From JACNIZ01 sp964344765 (lineage in GTDB: Bacteria; Planctomycetota; UBA1135): a stretch of 64,000 nt of DNA. The notes beneath the pieces are model-generated. The model did no database searches. It saw only the letters and a list, made by a program, of their open reading frames with translations, and had not been told where the DNA came from. Positions 34,223-42,716 of this stretch are shown in pieces. The stretch spans positions 1-64,000 of the forward strand of contig CAYFOM010000008.1 in NCBI GenBank assembly GCA_964344765.1. Direction: 5' to 3'. Made by a program: the position numbers and the translations under genes. Each line of letters starts with the position of its first letter. Within the stretch, counting starts at the first letter, position 1.

Positions 34223-35558
34223 CGTAAGGTTCGATAGATGCCGCGCGCGTCTTGATCACCGGCGTGATCACGAAGAACACTTCGGTTTTGATCTTTTCGG
34301 TGTTCTTGTACGAGAACAGCCAGCCCACCAACGGAATGCTGCCCAGCAGTGGAACCTTGGATTCGATGAATCGTTCTTCGTCGAGCATCAAGCCGCCAAT
34401 TACAACCGACTGGCCATGACGCACCGACACCGAAGTTTTGGCACTGCGGTCGGTGGTCGCCGGCATAAATACATCGGTGGCAATGGCAACGTTACGACCT
34501 GCACGACTGACGTGCGCGTCAATGGTTAGGTGAATGGTGTCGGCACCCACAATCACCGGCATCACCTTCAAGTCGACGCCAACCTGCAGCTGGCCGACCG
34601 ACACGGTGGAGTTACCGTTGGTGTTGACGTTTTTGAACTGCTGATAAGGAATCTGTTCCTTTGATGTCAGCTGCGCCGCAACGCCATTGCGCGTCACCAC
34701 GCGTGGGCGGGAGACGATGTCGGCACCTTCGAGGGTGCGCACGAGTTTGAGGAAAGCATCCAAGATGTAGCTCTTATTAATGATGCTTAATTCAAACCCA
34801 CCCCCCGATGACGGGAATGGAAAATCTGTGTTAAATCCTCGAAAGAAAGGCCCTGGAATGCCGACGTCGGTCGGGCTGTCGTATAGGCCGGTGTTCGGAT
34901 CGATGATCGGATCGCCGTTGCCGTCTAGGCGTGGATAAACGAAGGGGTTGCCGTCTTTGAGGTTCTGGATGACCAACTCCTCGATGCCGCGCTCGAAGGC
35001 GTCGGTGTTCGAGATTTCGAGGATTTGCGCTTGGATTTCGACCTGCGGCGACGAGTTGTAATAGAGGTCGATGAAGTCGAGAACCTCTTTGATGTCATCC
35101 TCGGTGCCGACGACGATCAGCATGTCTTCGACTGCCCGCATCGTGTGGGTGGAGCCGTGCGGCGCCGCATTCGGATCGCCGGCGATCTGCCAGCCCTTTT
35201 CGACCGACAGCAATGCCGGATCCTCGGCGCGGGTCAGCGACGGGCAGTTTTTGGTCAGCATGCCCACCATCATTTGATCGGTTCCGGTGCCGCCACCATT
35301 CAACGGTGCCGGAATCATCGCCCGAATCTTGCCGTCGGTTTGGCGCAGGAAACGAATAAACGGAAATAGCTCGCTAATCGTCTTCGGCGCAACCGGCGTA
35401 TTGTCGATCTCGCGCTCCGCGGCTTCCTGCTCCGCTTGGGCAAGCTGCTCAGGCCCCGGCTGGGTAAACGCCGGGCCTAAAAAAGAACAGCTTCCGCTTG
35501 ACAGCAAGCAGAAGCTGATCAGGACGGGCAGGAAGGCTTGGATGCGGAAGTTACGCAA
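34179..35558 (-). CDS. gspD: Secretin (GspD/PulD-type), short form
   Basis: Outer-membrane channel protein of the type II/III secretin superfamily. The C-terminal secretin domain is clear: LQVGVDLKVMPVIVG, TSVSVRHGQSVVIGGL and VPLLGSIPLVGWLFSYKNTE. Only one short N-domain (about residues 135-190, with MLIVVGTEDDIKEVLDFID) is evident instead of the N0-N3 series, and total length is 459 residues. An N-terminal signal (VLISFCLLSSGSC) may be a lipoprotein signal. It precedes gspK; other type II genes are not in the window. Confidence 0.87.
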   Translation of the reverse strand: MRNFRIQAFLPVLISFCLLSSGSCSFLGPAFTQPGPEQLAQAEQEAAEREIDNTPVAPKTISELFPFIRFLRQTDGKIRAMIPAPLNGGGTGTDQMMVGMLTKNCPSLTRAEDPALLSVEKGWQIAGDPNAAPHGSTHTMRAVEDMLIVVGTEDDIKEVLDFIDLYYNSSPQVEIQAQILEISNTDAFERGIEELVIQNLKDGNPFVYPRLDGNGDPIIDPNTGLYDSPTDVGIPGPFFRGFNTDFPFPSSGGGFELSIINKSYILDAFLKLVRTLEGADIVSRPRVVTRNGVAAQLTSKEQIPYQQFKNVNTNGNSTVSVGQLQVGVDLKVMPVIVGADTIHLTIDAHVSRAGRNVAIATDVFMPATTDRSAKTSVSVRHGQSVVIGGLMLDEERFIESKVPLLGSIPLVGWLFSYKNTEKIKTEVFFVITPVIKTRAASIEPYGDIFDPFEDGAITE

Positions 35559-35596
35559 TGGCTACCAAGTGGTACCGCCCGAGGGATTGCGGACGA

Positions 35597-36064
35597 CTAC
35601 AGGGCGTCGATGATAGCGTCCGTGAGGTCCGTCGTCTTGACGCCGGAAACGCCACCGACTTCGACGACCAACTTGACCGATTCCTTGTTGGCGATCTTCT
35701 CAAGGGTCGCCCGGTAAAGCGCAGTGGCTTCTTCCATCAACTTGATGTAGCGCGCGCTGCCCTTCTTGATCTTGTCCTTGACAATGGTCTTGTAGGCCGG
35801 GATTTGTAGGTAGATTTTCTTCGAATCCACCACCGCGACCTTGTCCTTTTTCAAGTCGACATCGGCCAATTTGCCATGCCGGATCTTGGCGGCATCTACC
35901 TTCGGTTCTTCTTTTTCCTGGACGATCCAGGATGAGGCGATCAAGCCTTCCTGCGCCCCAACGGCGGCAGGCTCAAGGCTTTGTGGCACCTGCGCGTCAC
36001 TCGAAACGGCCATTCCCGTAGCCGAAGCGAAGACCGCGAGGATCAAAGCGAGTGTTCTAGTCAT
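35597..36064 (-). CDS. Small exported protein of unknown function
   Basis: Family not recognised. From the ATG at 36064 (preceded by a good GGGGGA ribosome site 6 bp upstream) it has 155 residues, with a signal peptide (TRTLALILAVFASATGMAVS). The mature part has lysine-rich helices (DLKKDKVAVVDSKKIYLQI) and a C-terminal segment with VVEVGGVSGVKTTDLTDAII. The charged helical pattern is OmpH/Skp-like only superficially. It sits between gspD and pnp on the same strand, with the pnp hairpin upstream of it. Confidence 0.7.
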   Translation of the reverse strand: MTRTLALILAVFASATGMAVSSDAQVPQSLEPAAVGAQEGLIASSWIVQEKEEPKVDAAKIRHGKLADVDLKKDKVAVVDSKKIYLQIPAYKTIVKDKIKKGSARYIKLMEEATALYRATLEKIANKESVKLVVEVGGVSGVKTTDLTDAIIDAL

Positions 36065-36203
36065 TAGTGGTTCCCCCAACATTAATCTTATTTAGACAAC
36101 GACAAAATGCGAGCTTTCCTACGAAAAAAGTGCGTCAAAGTCGTGGTTTTCCCAGAAAAACCACCCAAAGTTAATAGGGCCACAATATGTGGGTAACAGA
36201 AAG

Positions 36204-36237
36204 CGACCCCACCCCCATTTGTCGGAGGGTGGGGTCG
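36204..36237 (-). terminator. Hairpin downstream of pnp
   Basis: An 11-bp perfect inverted repeat, CGACCCCACCC / GGGTGGGGTCG, with a 12-nt loop lies 44 bp past the pnp stop. On the minus strand it is followed by GCTTTCTGTT, a weak U tract. It may end or protect the 3' end of pnp mRNA. The rest of the 216-bp gap between pnp and the next gene shows nothing else clear. Confidence 0.6.
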
Positions 36238-36280
36238 AAAAATTAGCGCTTTTTTACGCTATTGGACGATTTTCGGTGGC

Positions 36281-38644
36281 TTAGTCTGCGAAAGCCGAGC
36301 TGCGACCGCGATCTCCACGGCCTCCACGGCCTCCACGGTCCCGATCGCCACGATCCCGGCCGCCGCGCGGTCCGCGATCTCGGTCGCGTCCACCGCGACC
36401 TCCGCGGTCGCCGCCACGTCCCCCGCGGTCTCCACCACGGCCGCCACGGCGATCTCCACCGCGTCCACCACCACTCGGGCGGCTGGCGGCTTCGATGGCT
36501 TCGGCACGCTCTTCTTCCGGCAGCAGCGCCACACGACGGCTCAGGCGGATCTTGCCGCTGCGCTCGTCGACGTTGACGACGATGACGGTCAGGTCGTCGC
36601 CTTCTTTGCAGACGTCCTCGACGGTGTCGACACGGCCCATATCCAACTCGGAGATGTGGCACATGCCTTCACGACCGCCGCCCAAGTCGACGAAGCAACC
36701 GAAGTCCTTGACCGAAGTCACGCGACCGGTGAACTCTTCGCCGCGCTCGATGGTGCGGGTCTGCTGACGGATGGTCTCGAGGCACTCATCAACCTTCTGC
36801 TCCGGCGAACCGGAAACTTGCACGTTGCCGTCGTCGTCGAGAATGTTGACGTTGACGCCGAAGTCTTCCTGCAGCGCCTTAATGTTGGCACCCTTCGGAC
36901 CAATCAAGAAGCCAATCTTGTCGGCAGGAATCTTGATCGACTTGTTGCAAGGTGCGTACGGCGACAGCGAGGTGCGCGCGGTTTCCAGCGCATCGCCCAT
37001 GCAGCTCAAGATGTGCAAACGACCTTCGCGTGCCTGCTCAAGAGCTTCTTCCAAGATCTCGCGCTTCAAGCCCTTGACCTTGATGTCCATCTGCAGCGCA
37101 GTGATGCCGTCTTCGGTGCCGGTGACCTTGAAGTCCATGTCGCCATGGTGGTCTTCCGAGCCCAAGATGTCGGACAGGACGGCGTACTCGTCGCCTTCCA
37201 TGATCAAGCCCATCGCGATACCGGCGACCGGAGCTTTGACCGGCACACCTGCGTCCATCAGGCTCAAGCAACCACCGCAAACCGAAGCCATCGACGACGA
37301 GCCGTTCGACTCGGTGATGTCGGACACGACGCGGATGGTGTACGGGAAGTCGGCGTAATCCGGCAGCATCGGCTCGAGCGCGCGCTCTGCCAAAGCACCG
37401 TGACCTTGCTCACGACGGGAAGTGCCGCGCAGCATTTTGGCTTCACCGGTGCAGTACGGCGGGAAGTTGTAGTGCAGATAGAACTTCGACTTGGCCTTTT
37501 CTTCGTTCAAGCCGTCGATGAACATTTCATCGTCGGTCGAGCCCAGGGTGGTGGTCACAATCGCTTGAGTCTCACCGCGGGTGAACAACGCCGAACCGTG
37601 TACGCGAGGCAGGAACTGGGTTTCGATCTCGATCGGGCGCACCGTCTTGGTGTCGCGACCGTCGACGCGCTGACCTTGCAAGGTCATCTTGCGCTCGATG
37701 TCGTTGGCAACCTGCTTGGCAGCAGCCTTGTACTTGGATGCAGCTTCGCTGTACTCATCCGAGCCTTCTTCCATGCCTTCGACGGCATCGGCGATGACCT
37801 GCTTGACCCACTCGTCGATCGCTGCGTAGCGCTCAAACTTGCCTTGGGTCAGCAATACGTTGCGCACGGCTTCTTCGCCGTACTTGGCCAAAACTGCGGC
37901 CGGAGTTTCGGTGTCCTTCTCAGGAGCGGTAACTTCGGTCTTTTCCTTGCCGGCGATTTCGCGCAGCTCTTCGATCATCTCGCAGATCTCGCGAGCGACC
38001 TCGTGACCGGCGGCCAAAGCGGCAACGGTTTCGCTATCCGGCAGCTCCTTGGCGCCGGCTTCCACCATCGTGACCGAGTCCATGGTTGCGGACATGGTCA
38101 GATCAAGGATGTTGGCATCCGATTCAACGATCGAGCGTGTCGGGTTGACCAACACGTTGCCATCGACGTAGCCGAGGCGAACCGCAGCCATTGGACCGGC
38201 AAAGGGAATGCCGGAAATATGCACGGCAGCCATGCCGGCAATCATGTGCAGAACTTCGGGCTCGTTCTCCTGATCGTAGGAGAGCACCGCGCTCATGATC
38301 TGCACTTCGTTCTTGTAGCCGTCCGGGAACATCGGGCGTACCGAACGGTCGAGCAAACGCATGGCCAACACTTCTTTGGTGCTGGGGCGCGCCTCGCGCT
38401 TGAAGAAGCCGCCCGGAATCTTGCCGGCGGCGTAGGTTTTTTCACGGTAATCCACCGTGAGAGGAAAGAACGGTAGGTCGCGCAGACCGCCGTCTACCGC
38501 CGTCGACATGACTACGGTCTCGCCGTAAGTGGCGATGACGCAGCCAGAGGCTTGCTTGGCGATCCACCCCGTTTCAAGGGTGAGAGTTCTACCGCCGATC
38601 TCGCGAGAGACCGACTTGACATTTGAGTTTTTGGAAATGGTCAT
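36281..38644 (-). CDS. pnp: Polynucleotide phosphorylase with an Arg/Gly-rich tail
   Basis: Phosphorolytic 3'-5' exoribonuclease of the degradosome. Two RNase PH domains are present (e.g. FFPLTVDYREKTYAAGKIPGG-type N-terminal segment and RREQGHGALAERALEP). A KH domain (PADKIGFLIGPKGANIKALQ, about residue 565) and an S1 domain (GRVTSVKDFGCFVDLGGG, about 640) follow. The last 66 residues (722-787) are an unusual RGG/RGD-rich low-complexity tail that probably adds RNA-binding contacts. Total is 787 residues. It lies 159 bp after rpsO, the classical rpsO-pnp order. Confidence 0.97.
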   Translation of the reverse strand: MTISKNSNVKSVSREIGGRTLTLETGWIAKQASGCVIATYGETVVMSTAVDGGLRDLPFFPLTVDYREKTYAAGKIPGGFFKREARPSTKEVLAMRLLDRSVRPMFPDGYKNEVQIMSAVLSYDQENEPEVLHMIAGMAAVHISGIPFAGPMAAVRLGYVDGNVLVNPTRSIVESDANILDLTMSATMDSVTMVEAGAKELPDSETVAALAAGHEVAREICEMIEELREIAGKEKTEVTAPEKDTETPAAVLAKYGEEAVRNVLLTQGKFERYAAIDEWVKQVIADAVEGMEEGSDEYSEAASKYKAAAKQVANDIERKMTLQGQRVDGRDTKTVRPIEIETQFLPRVHGSALFTRGETQAIVTTTLGSTDDEMFIDGLNEEKAKSKFYLHYNFPPYCTGEAKMLRGTSRREQGHGALAERALEPMLPDYADFPYTIRVVSDITESNGSSSMASVCGGCLSLMDAGVPVKAPVAGIAMGLIMEGDEYAVLSDILGSEDHHGDMDFKVTGTEDGITALQMDIKVKGLKREILEEALEQAREGRLHILSCMGDALETARTSLSPYAPCNKSIKIPADKIGFLIGPKGANIKALQEDFGVNVNILDDDGNVQVSGSPEQKVDECLETIRQQTRTIERGEEFTGRVTSVKDFGCFVDLGGGREGMCHISELDMGRVDTVEDVCKEGDDLTVIVVNVDERSGKIRLSRRVALLPEEERAEAIEAASRPSGGGRGGDRRGGRGGDRGGRGGDRGGRGGRDRDRGPRGGRDRGDRDRGGRGGRGDRGRSSAFAD

Positions 38645-38761
38645 TTTCCGCTTTTTCCGCTTAGTTATTCCGCGTGGTTAATCCCGCTTCAGGCAGGAGT
38701 GGTTGCAAGTCGTCAGGCTGAACGAATCAGCCACTACGAGGCTCTTCCTCGTCTTCACAAT

Positions 38762-38792
38762 GAAAACGGGCACCGTTTTTTAACGGTGCCCG
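38762..38792 (-). terminator. Hairpin between rpsO and pnp
   Basis: An 11-bp inverted repeat CGGGCACCGTT / AACGGTGCCCG with a 4-nt loop is followed on the minus strand by TTTTCATT. It begins 11 bp past the rpsO stop. It is an attenuating or terminating signal, as seen in the rpsO-pnp region of other bacteria. Confidence 0.85.
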
Positions 38793-38803
38793 GTGCAGGA
38801 AGC

Positions 38804-39073
38804 TTAGTGTCGGATGTTCAGGCTATTTACCAGAGCTGTGTAGCGCCCGGTGTCGTTCTTGCGCAGGTAGTTCAACAACTTCCGGCGCTTTGCGACCATG
38901 CCCAAAAGTCCGCGCGTCGTACTGACGTCCTTGCGATGCTTCTTGAGGTGCTCAGTGAGATTTGTGATTCGGGCTGTGAGCACAGCCACTTGTACTTCGA
39001 CCGAGCCGGTGTCGCCGTCTTTGCGGGCGAAATCTGCAACGATCTTGTTCTTTTCTTCTTTGCTGACGGACAT
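38804..39073 (-). CDS. rpsO: Ribosomal protein S15
   Basis: Small-subunit protein S15, which binds 16S rRNA and often autoregulates its own mRNA. Exactly 89 residues from the ATG at 39073 (E. coli 89), with SVEVQVAVLTARITNLTEHLK, HRKDVSTTRGLLGMVAKRRKLLNYL and a normal C-terminus. The start is preceded by a strong AGGAGA ribosome site. The longer open frame upstream has no homology. Confidence 0.98.
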   Translation of the reverse strand: MSVSKEEKNKIVADFARKDGDTGSVEVQVAVLTARITNLTEHLKKHRKDVSTTRGLLGMVAKRRKLLNYLRKNDTGRYTALVNSLNIRH

Positions 39074-39170
39074 TTTCTCCTTTCCTGTGATTCCGTCGGT
39101 GGAGCCGCGGGATTGCAGCCACCTACGCCCCCATTCCAGACCAGGGTGCCCAGGGTGAGGGTCGGGGCAG

Positions 39171-39176
39171 AGTATA
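39171..39176 (-). promoter_or_regulatory. Probable -10 element for rpsO
   Basis: TATACT on the minus strand (5/6 to consensus) lies about 98 bp upstream of the rpsO ATG. A weak TTGTGG lies 20 bp further upstream, longer than ideal spacing. The leader of about 90 nt is a place to look for S15 autoregulation. Confidence 0.4.
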
Positions 39177-39235
39177 GCGACGAATTGCCGACGCCGCCAC
39201 AAGCTGCCGATGGTGATTTTTGCCCCGAAATCGCG

Positions 39236-39778
39236 CTACAGGGCCGGTGGAGGCGGCATTTCGCCGATCATCCGGGCAGCCAGGTCGGCCAGCAGGCGCT
39301 CGAGGCGGGCGTCGGCGTCTAGGCTTTTCAGCGTGGCGTCGGGGGTTAAGGCCGAGGTGGCGAGCAAATCGCTGAGCAGTTCACCCTTGCAGTGCAAGGT
39401 GAGGTGGTAGCGCAAATGCAGGCTGGAGGCCTCGCCGCCACCGTCCACCCAGCTGAGGATGCGCAGCTTGAGTACTCCGGACTCCCCCAGGGCCGGCACG
39501 TCGGGGTTGATGTCGGCTTGGTCGACGAAATGGCGCGACAGCGGCGTGAAGCCGGCGTCCATGGCGGCACCCACCAGTGCCGAGCGAAGTGCCTCGGTGG
39601 GTGCAAAGCGGCCGGGGGTGCGGTCCTCCACTTCGAGGATGGCTAGCTCAGCCGGTGCGACCTCGGCTTGGTGGATGGTCCGGTCTTTTGCGTAAGGGCT
39701 GGCGCAGGCGCCGAGCATGAAAGCCGCGAGGATCAACGCCAGGCCGATCCAAGTACGTTGCCAAACACCTCGTTGCAT
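39236..39778 (-). CDS. Predicted lipoprotein of unknown function
   Basis: Not recognised. 180 residues with a signal peptide ending in a good lipobox (AAFMLGACAS), so it should be lipid-anchored in the envelope. The rest, containing LAILEVEDRTPGRFAPTEAL and HLRYHLTLHCKGELLSDLL, resembles generic outer-membrane-assembly or LPS-related lipoproteins only loosely. It follows the 966-residue exported protein by 14 bp and ends 59 bp upstream of the rpsO -10 element. Confidence 0.72.
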   Translation of the reverse strand: MQRGVWQRTWIGLALILAAFMLGACASPYAKDRTIHQAEVAPAELAILEVEDRTPGRFAPTEALRSALVGAAMDAGFTPLSRHFVDQADINPDVPALGESGVLKLRILSWVDGGGEASSLHLRYHLTLHCKGELLSDLLATSALTPDATLKSLDADARLERLLADLAARMIGEMPPPPAL

Positions 39779-39792
39779 ACCGAACTCGATGG

Positions 39793-42693
39793 TTATGGGG
39801 TTACGGTCTTTCGCGGCGAGCGGGCCAAGGCTTCAAAGTCGCGGCGCAGTTCGGTGAAGAAGAAACCGCTTTCCGAGAAGCCTGAAGGCATGTGGAAGGC
39901 TTCGACGAACATGGTCCATTCGGCGTCGAGGTTGTCGTCGAGCGGCGATTCGTCCAGAGTCGGGAACAACGGATGACCGGCGGTGCGCACGGTGGCCGGA
40001 ACCCACAGATCCCATTGCGACAAGCCGTCGTCTAGGGTCACCAAGTAGTAGCCGACGTCACCGTCATCGATCAGCGAGTCCTTGAACCTCAGCTGCTCAC
40101 CGGCGAAGGCTTGCGGATCCAAATCGGTGGTTTTGACGGTGGGCAAACTTGAAACCCAGGTGAAGGTGTTACTGCCGGCGGTAGTCGCGTCTTCCAGCAA
40201 CAAGGTTGCGTGGCCATCATCGTCGTAGAAACCGCGCGTCAGCAGATCGATTTCCAGATCGGCTTCATCGACTTCGGCGACATCGGCCGCAGCAGAGGTC
40301 AGGTCGTGCATCACGGTAATGGTGGAACCCAAAACTCCAGGACCGCCGGCCAGGTCTTCGCCGATTCCGACGGTGGCCAAACCAGCCAAGCCGGGCAATT
40401 GCACCACTGCCGAGGTTTGGATGTCGGGACTGCCAGGCGCGGCGAGCCAATCGGCGCTGTAACTATCGCGCGAGGCACCATCGATGGGCACCATCGACAA
40501 CTCGGCGGCGTCGGTGATGGTCGACGTGGAAAACGGATCGACGATGACGCGCGGATCAAGCGCGAATTGGATGAATGGATCGGCGTCGCTCAAGCGGAAA
40601 AATGCCGAGAACCAACCGGGACGATCGGCTTGCACGCTGACACCGGTAAAGCCGAAATCAAACGGGATATCGATGTCGTTTAAACCATCGGGCAGGTTGC
40701 GCTCCTCCGCATCCAACAACAACGGATGAGCCAAGCGCGCCTCACCGCTGTTGGCATTTTCTATGGTCACCGACGGCGACATGATTTGGCCGTATCCGCT
40801 GATCGGGCGCAGCGGCAGCGAGCAAACGGTGTTTTGCAATCCGTAGAAGGTTGCACTGTGGTAGCCCTCGGCCGAAATGGTCACGTTGTAAGCACGACCG
40901 GACAAACCAGTGAAGGTTTCTTTGCCGATCAACGACTCGACCGCGTCGCGCAAGTCGCTGCCGTCGGCGGCTTCGATTTCGAAGACCGCGCCGGGGATTG
41001 CATGCAAGCTGCGCGCATCAATGGCTTCCAAGGTCATCGAATCATTCGATGCATCGGGACCGATGAACGAATGGAAGGTTACGCGTCCACGCACTGCCGA
41101 CGTCATCGCGTTGCCGGCGGTATCGGTCAGCAACAGGTCAAAGCCTTTTTCCTCGAGGTTGAAACGCCCATCCGGCCAAATGCCATCCACCACCGGGCCT
41201 AGGAAGAAGCGCTGAACACTGGGCGAATCCGAAGTGCGTTCAACAAAGTCATTGCCGCCCAATCGAGCGGCGACAGTTGAGATCGCTTCGTTGGCTTGAC
41301 CATAAGGGCGGAACTCAGGCAAGTCGGTGACGAAGGATCCTGCGCTGAATCCGAATGGCGGCCCATAGCGTGACAACGTTGGCGCAACCGTGTCTTGGCG
41401 CAAACTGGAATCCACCAAAACTGTCGAACGGCGACCATTGCGCTCAACGAAAGAACCCAACGACAAATCACCGTCGCTTAACTTCGAGAAGCCGGGCACT
41501 GCCGGATCGGCGAGCATGTTTAACGCAAAGGTATGCGCGGTTCCGGCTACATCGGCAGTAGTCACCGATTCCGACGCGGTGGTGCCGTCTACACTCAACA
41601 ACGACGACGTCGCCGTTTCTTCGGTTAAATTCACGTGCAAGGTATCGCCAACTTGAATGCCGTTGCCATCGACGAGCACGTTGACGGGAAATGCACCAAG
41701 GTTGTTCAGGTTGAGCTGCGTGTTCGCTCCCCCACCAACAGCCGTGTTGATCGACAATGGACGGCTAAAGCCCAAGGTATTCCAAATCGACTCGAAGGGT
41801 TGCGCCATGCGTACCGGGTTGAACTCGGTATCTTCGACCGTGTTCTCCACTGCAATGCGCATGCGTTGACCCAAGTCGAGGTCATCCGATCCGTCGGCGC
41901 GTTGATAGCGGAATACCCGCGAACCATGCAACGCGGCAGCCGGCGGATCATAAGCGCCAACGCCAAGAACCACACCGTTGTTGTTGATCTGTTCAATGCT
42001 GACGGCCGGTAAAACCGTCGAGTAGTTGACCGACTTCGAGAAGACGATCAATGCGTCGTGGTTATTCGGCACCGCCGACGCCCCCGCAGGCGGGAATGCG
42101 GCAATCACCTTCGGCGTGCGTCCGCTTGCAGCAAAGGCGGTGTGAAAACTTGCCAGCACGCCATCTTCCGGTATTTCTAATCGCTTACCGGAAAGGTCAT
42201 GAATGTCATCGGTTGCGACGATTTCGTAATCCGAATCCACCTGCAACACTTGGCTTGGCTCCAAAATCACACAGCGGTCGCCTGCATAAAAAGCAATCGA
42301 TGCAAGCACGCCGCCGGTACTGTCGACGCGACGCAGCTGCAGGCTGGTAGTTGTAACCGAGTCGCGGTTCAGCGATTCCGAAAACCACAACGCAACCGGT
42401 GCATGTACATCCACCTTGTCGCTGTTATTGCTCGGACCCACTGCCACCATGGTGGGCGCGCCGTCAACGGTCAGCGCACCATCGAATAAAGCAATAACCG
42501 CAGCGTCGGGGCGCGGCGGGGTGGTGCCGTCGCCGCCGTCATCACCGCCGTCGCCACCACCCGTTCCGCCACCGCCACCGAAAACTCGGCCGGCGTTGTT
42601 GGAGCAGGTGGCTCCGCTTACCGATAGGGAAAGCAGGAGGGCGAATGCCGGCAGGAGCCTGGCAACCAGAGTCGAGGGTCGTCCGTACGACAT
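39793..42693 (-). CDS. Large exported protein with Ig-like (Big_5-type) domains
   Basis: 966 residues beginning with a signal sequence and a glycine/aspartate-rich linker (about residues 35-60). Two or more Big_5/SbsA-like immunoglobulin-type domains are seen early (VDVHAPVALWFSESLNRDSV and NNHDALIVFSKSVNYSTVLP, each with the surface-strand pattern). The remainder is beta-rich, with FEIEAADGSDLRDAVESL as a carboxypeptidase-regulatory-like stretch. A surface or envelope structural or adhesive role is inferred. It is divergent from the TPR gene with about 23 bp between their starts. Confidence 0.75.
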   Translation of the reverse strand: MSYGRPSTLVARLLPAFALLLSLSVSGATCSNNAGRVFGGGGGTGGGDGGDDGGDGTTPPRPDAAVIALFDGALTVDGAPTMVAVGPSNNSDKVDVHAPVALWFSESLNRDSVTTTSLQLRRVDSTGGVLASIAFYAGDRCVILEPSQVLQVDSDYEIVATDDIHDLSGKRLEIPEDGVLASFHTAFAASGRTPKVIAAFPPAGASAVPNNHDALIVFSKSVNYSTVLPAVSIEQINNNGVVLGVGAYDPPAAALHGSRVFRYQRADGSDDLDLGQRMRIAVENTVEDTEFNPVRMAQPFESIWNTLGFSRPLSINTAVGGGANTQLNLNNLGAFPVNVLVDGNGIQVGDTLHVNLTEETATSSLLSVDGTTASESVTTADVAGTAHTFALNMLADPAVPGFSKLSDGDLSLGSFVERNGRRSTVLVDSSLRQDTVAPTLSRYGPPFGFSAGSFVTDLPEFRPYGQANEAISTVAARLGGNDFVERTSDSPSVQRFFLGPVVDGIWPDGRFNLEEKGFDLLLTDTAGNAMTSAVRGRVTFHSFIGPDASNDSMTLEAIDARSLHAIPGAVFEIEAADGSDLRDAVESLIGKETFTGLSGRAYNVTISAEGYHSATFYGLQNTVCSLPLRPISGYGQIMSPSVTIENANSGEARLAHPLLLDAEERNLPDGLNDIDIPFDFGFTGVSVQADRPGWFSAFFRLSDADPFIQFALDPRVIVDPFSTSTITDAAELSMVPIDGASRDSYSADWLAAPGSPDIQTSAVVQLPGLAGLATVGIGEDLAGGPGVLGSTITVMHDLTSAAADVAEVDEADLEIDLLTRGFYDDDGHATLLLEDATTAGSNTFTWVSSLPTVKTTDLDPQAFAGEQLRFKDSLIDDGDVGYYLVTLDDGLSQWDLWVPATVRTAGHPLFPTLDESPLDDNLDAEWTMFVEAFHMPSGFSESGFFFTELRRDFEALARSPRKTVTP

Positions 42694-42716
42694 GAGTGCT
42701 ATCTATAATGCCGTCG

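Noticed and set aside
36281..36480. Tandem-repeat array or CRISPR-like repeat
   Set aside because: The repetitive DNA encodes the in-frame Arg/Gly-rich PNPase tail; there are no regular spacers.
36656..38476. A 606-residue open frame antisense to pnp
   Set aside because: PNPase on the other strand is unmistakable; the antisense frame is open only by codon bias.
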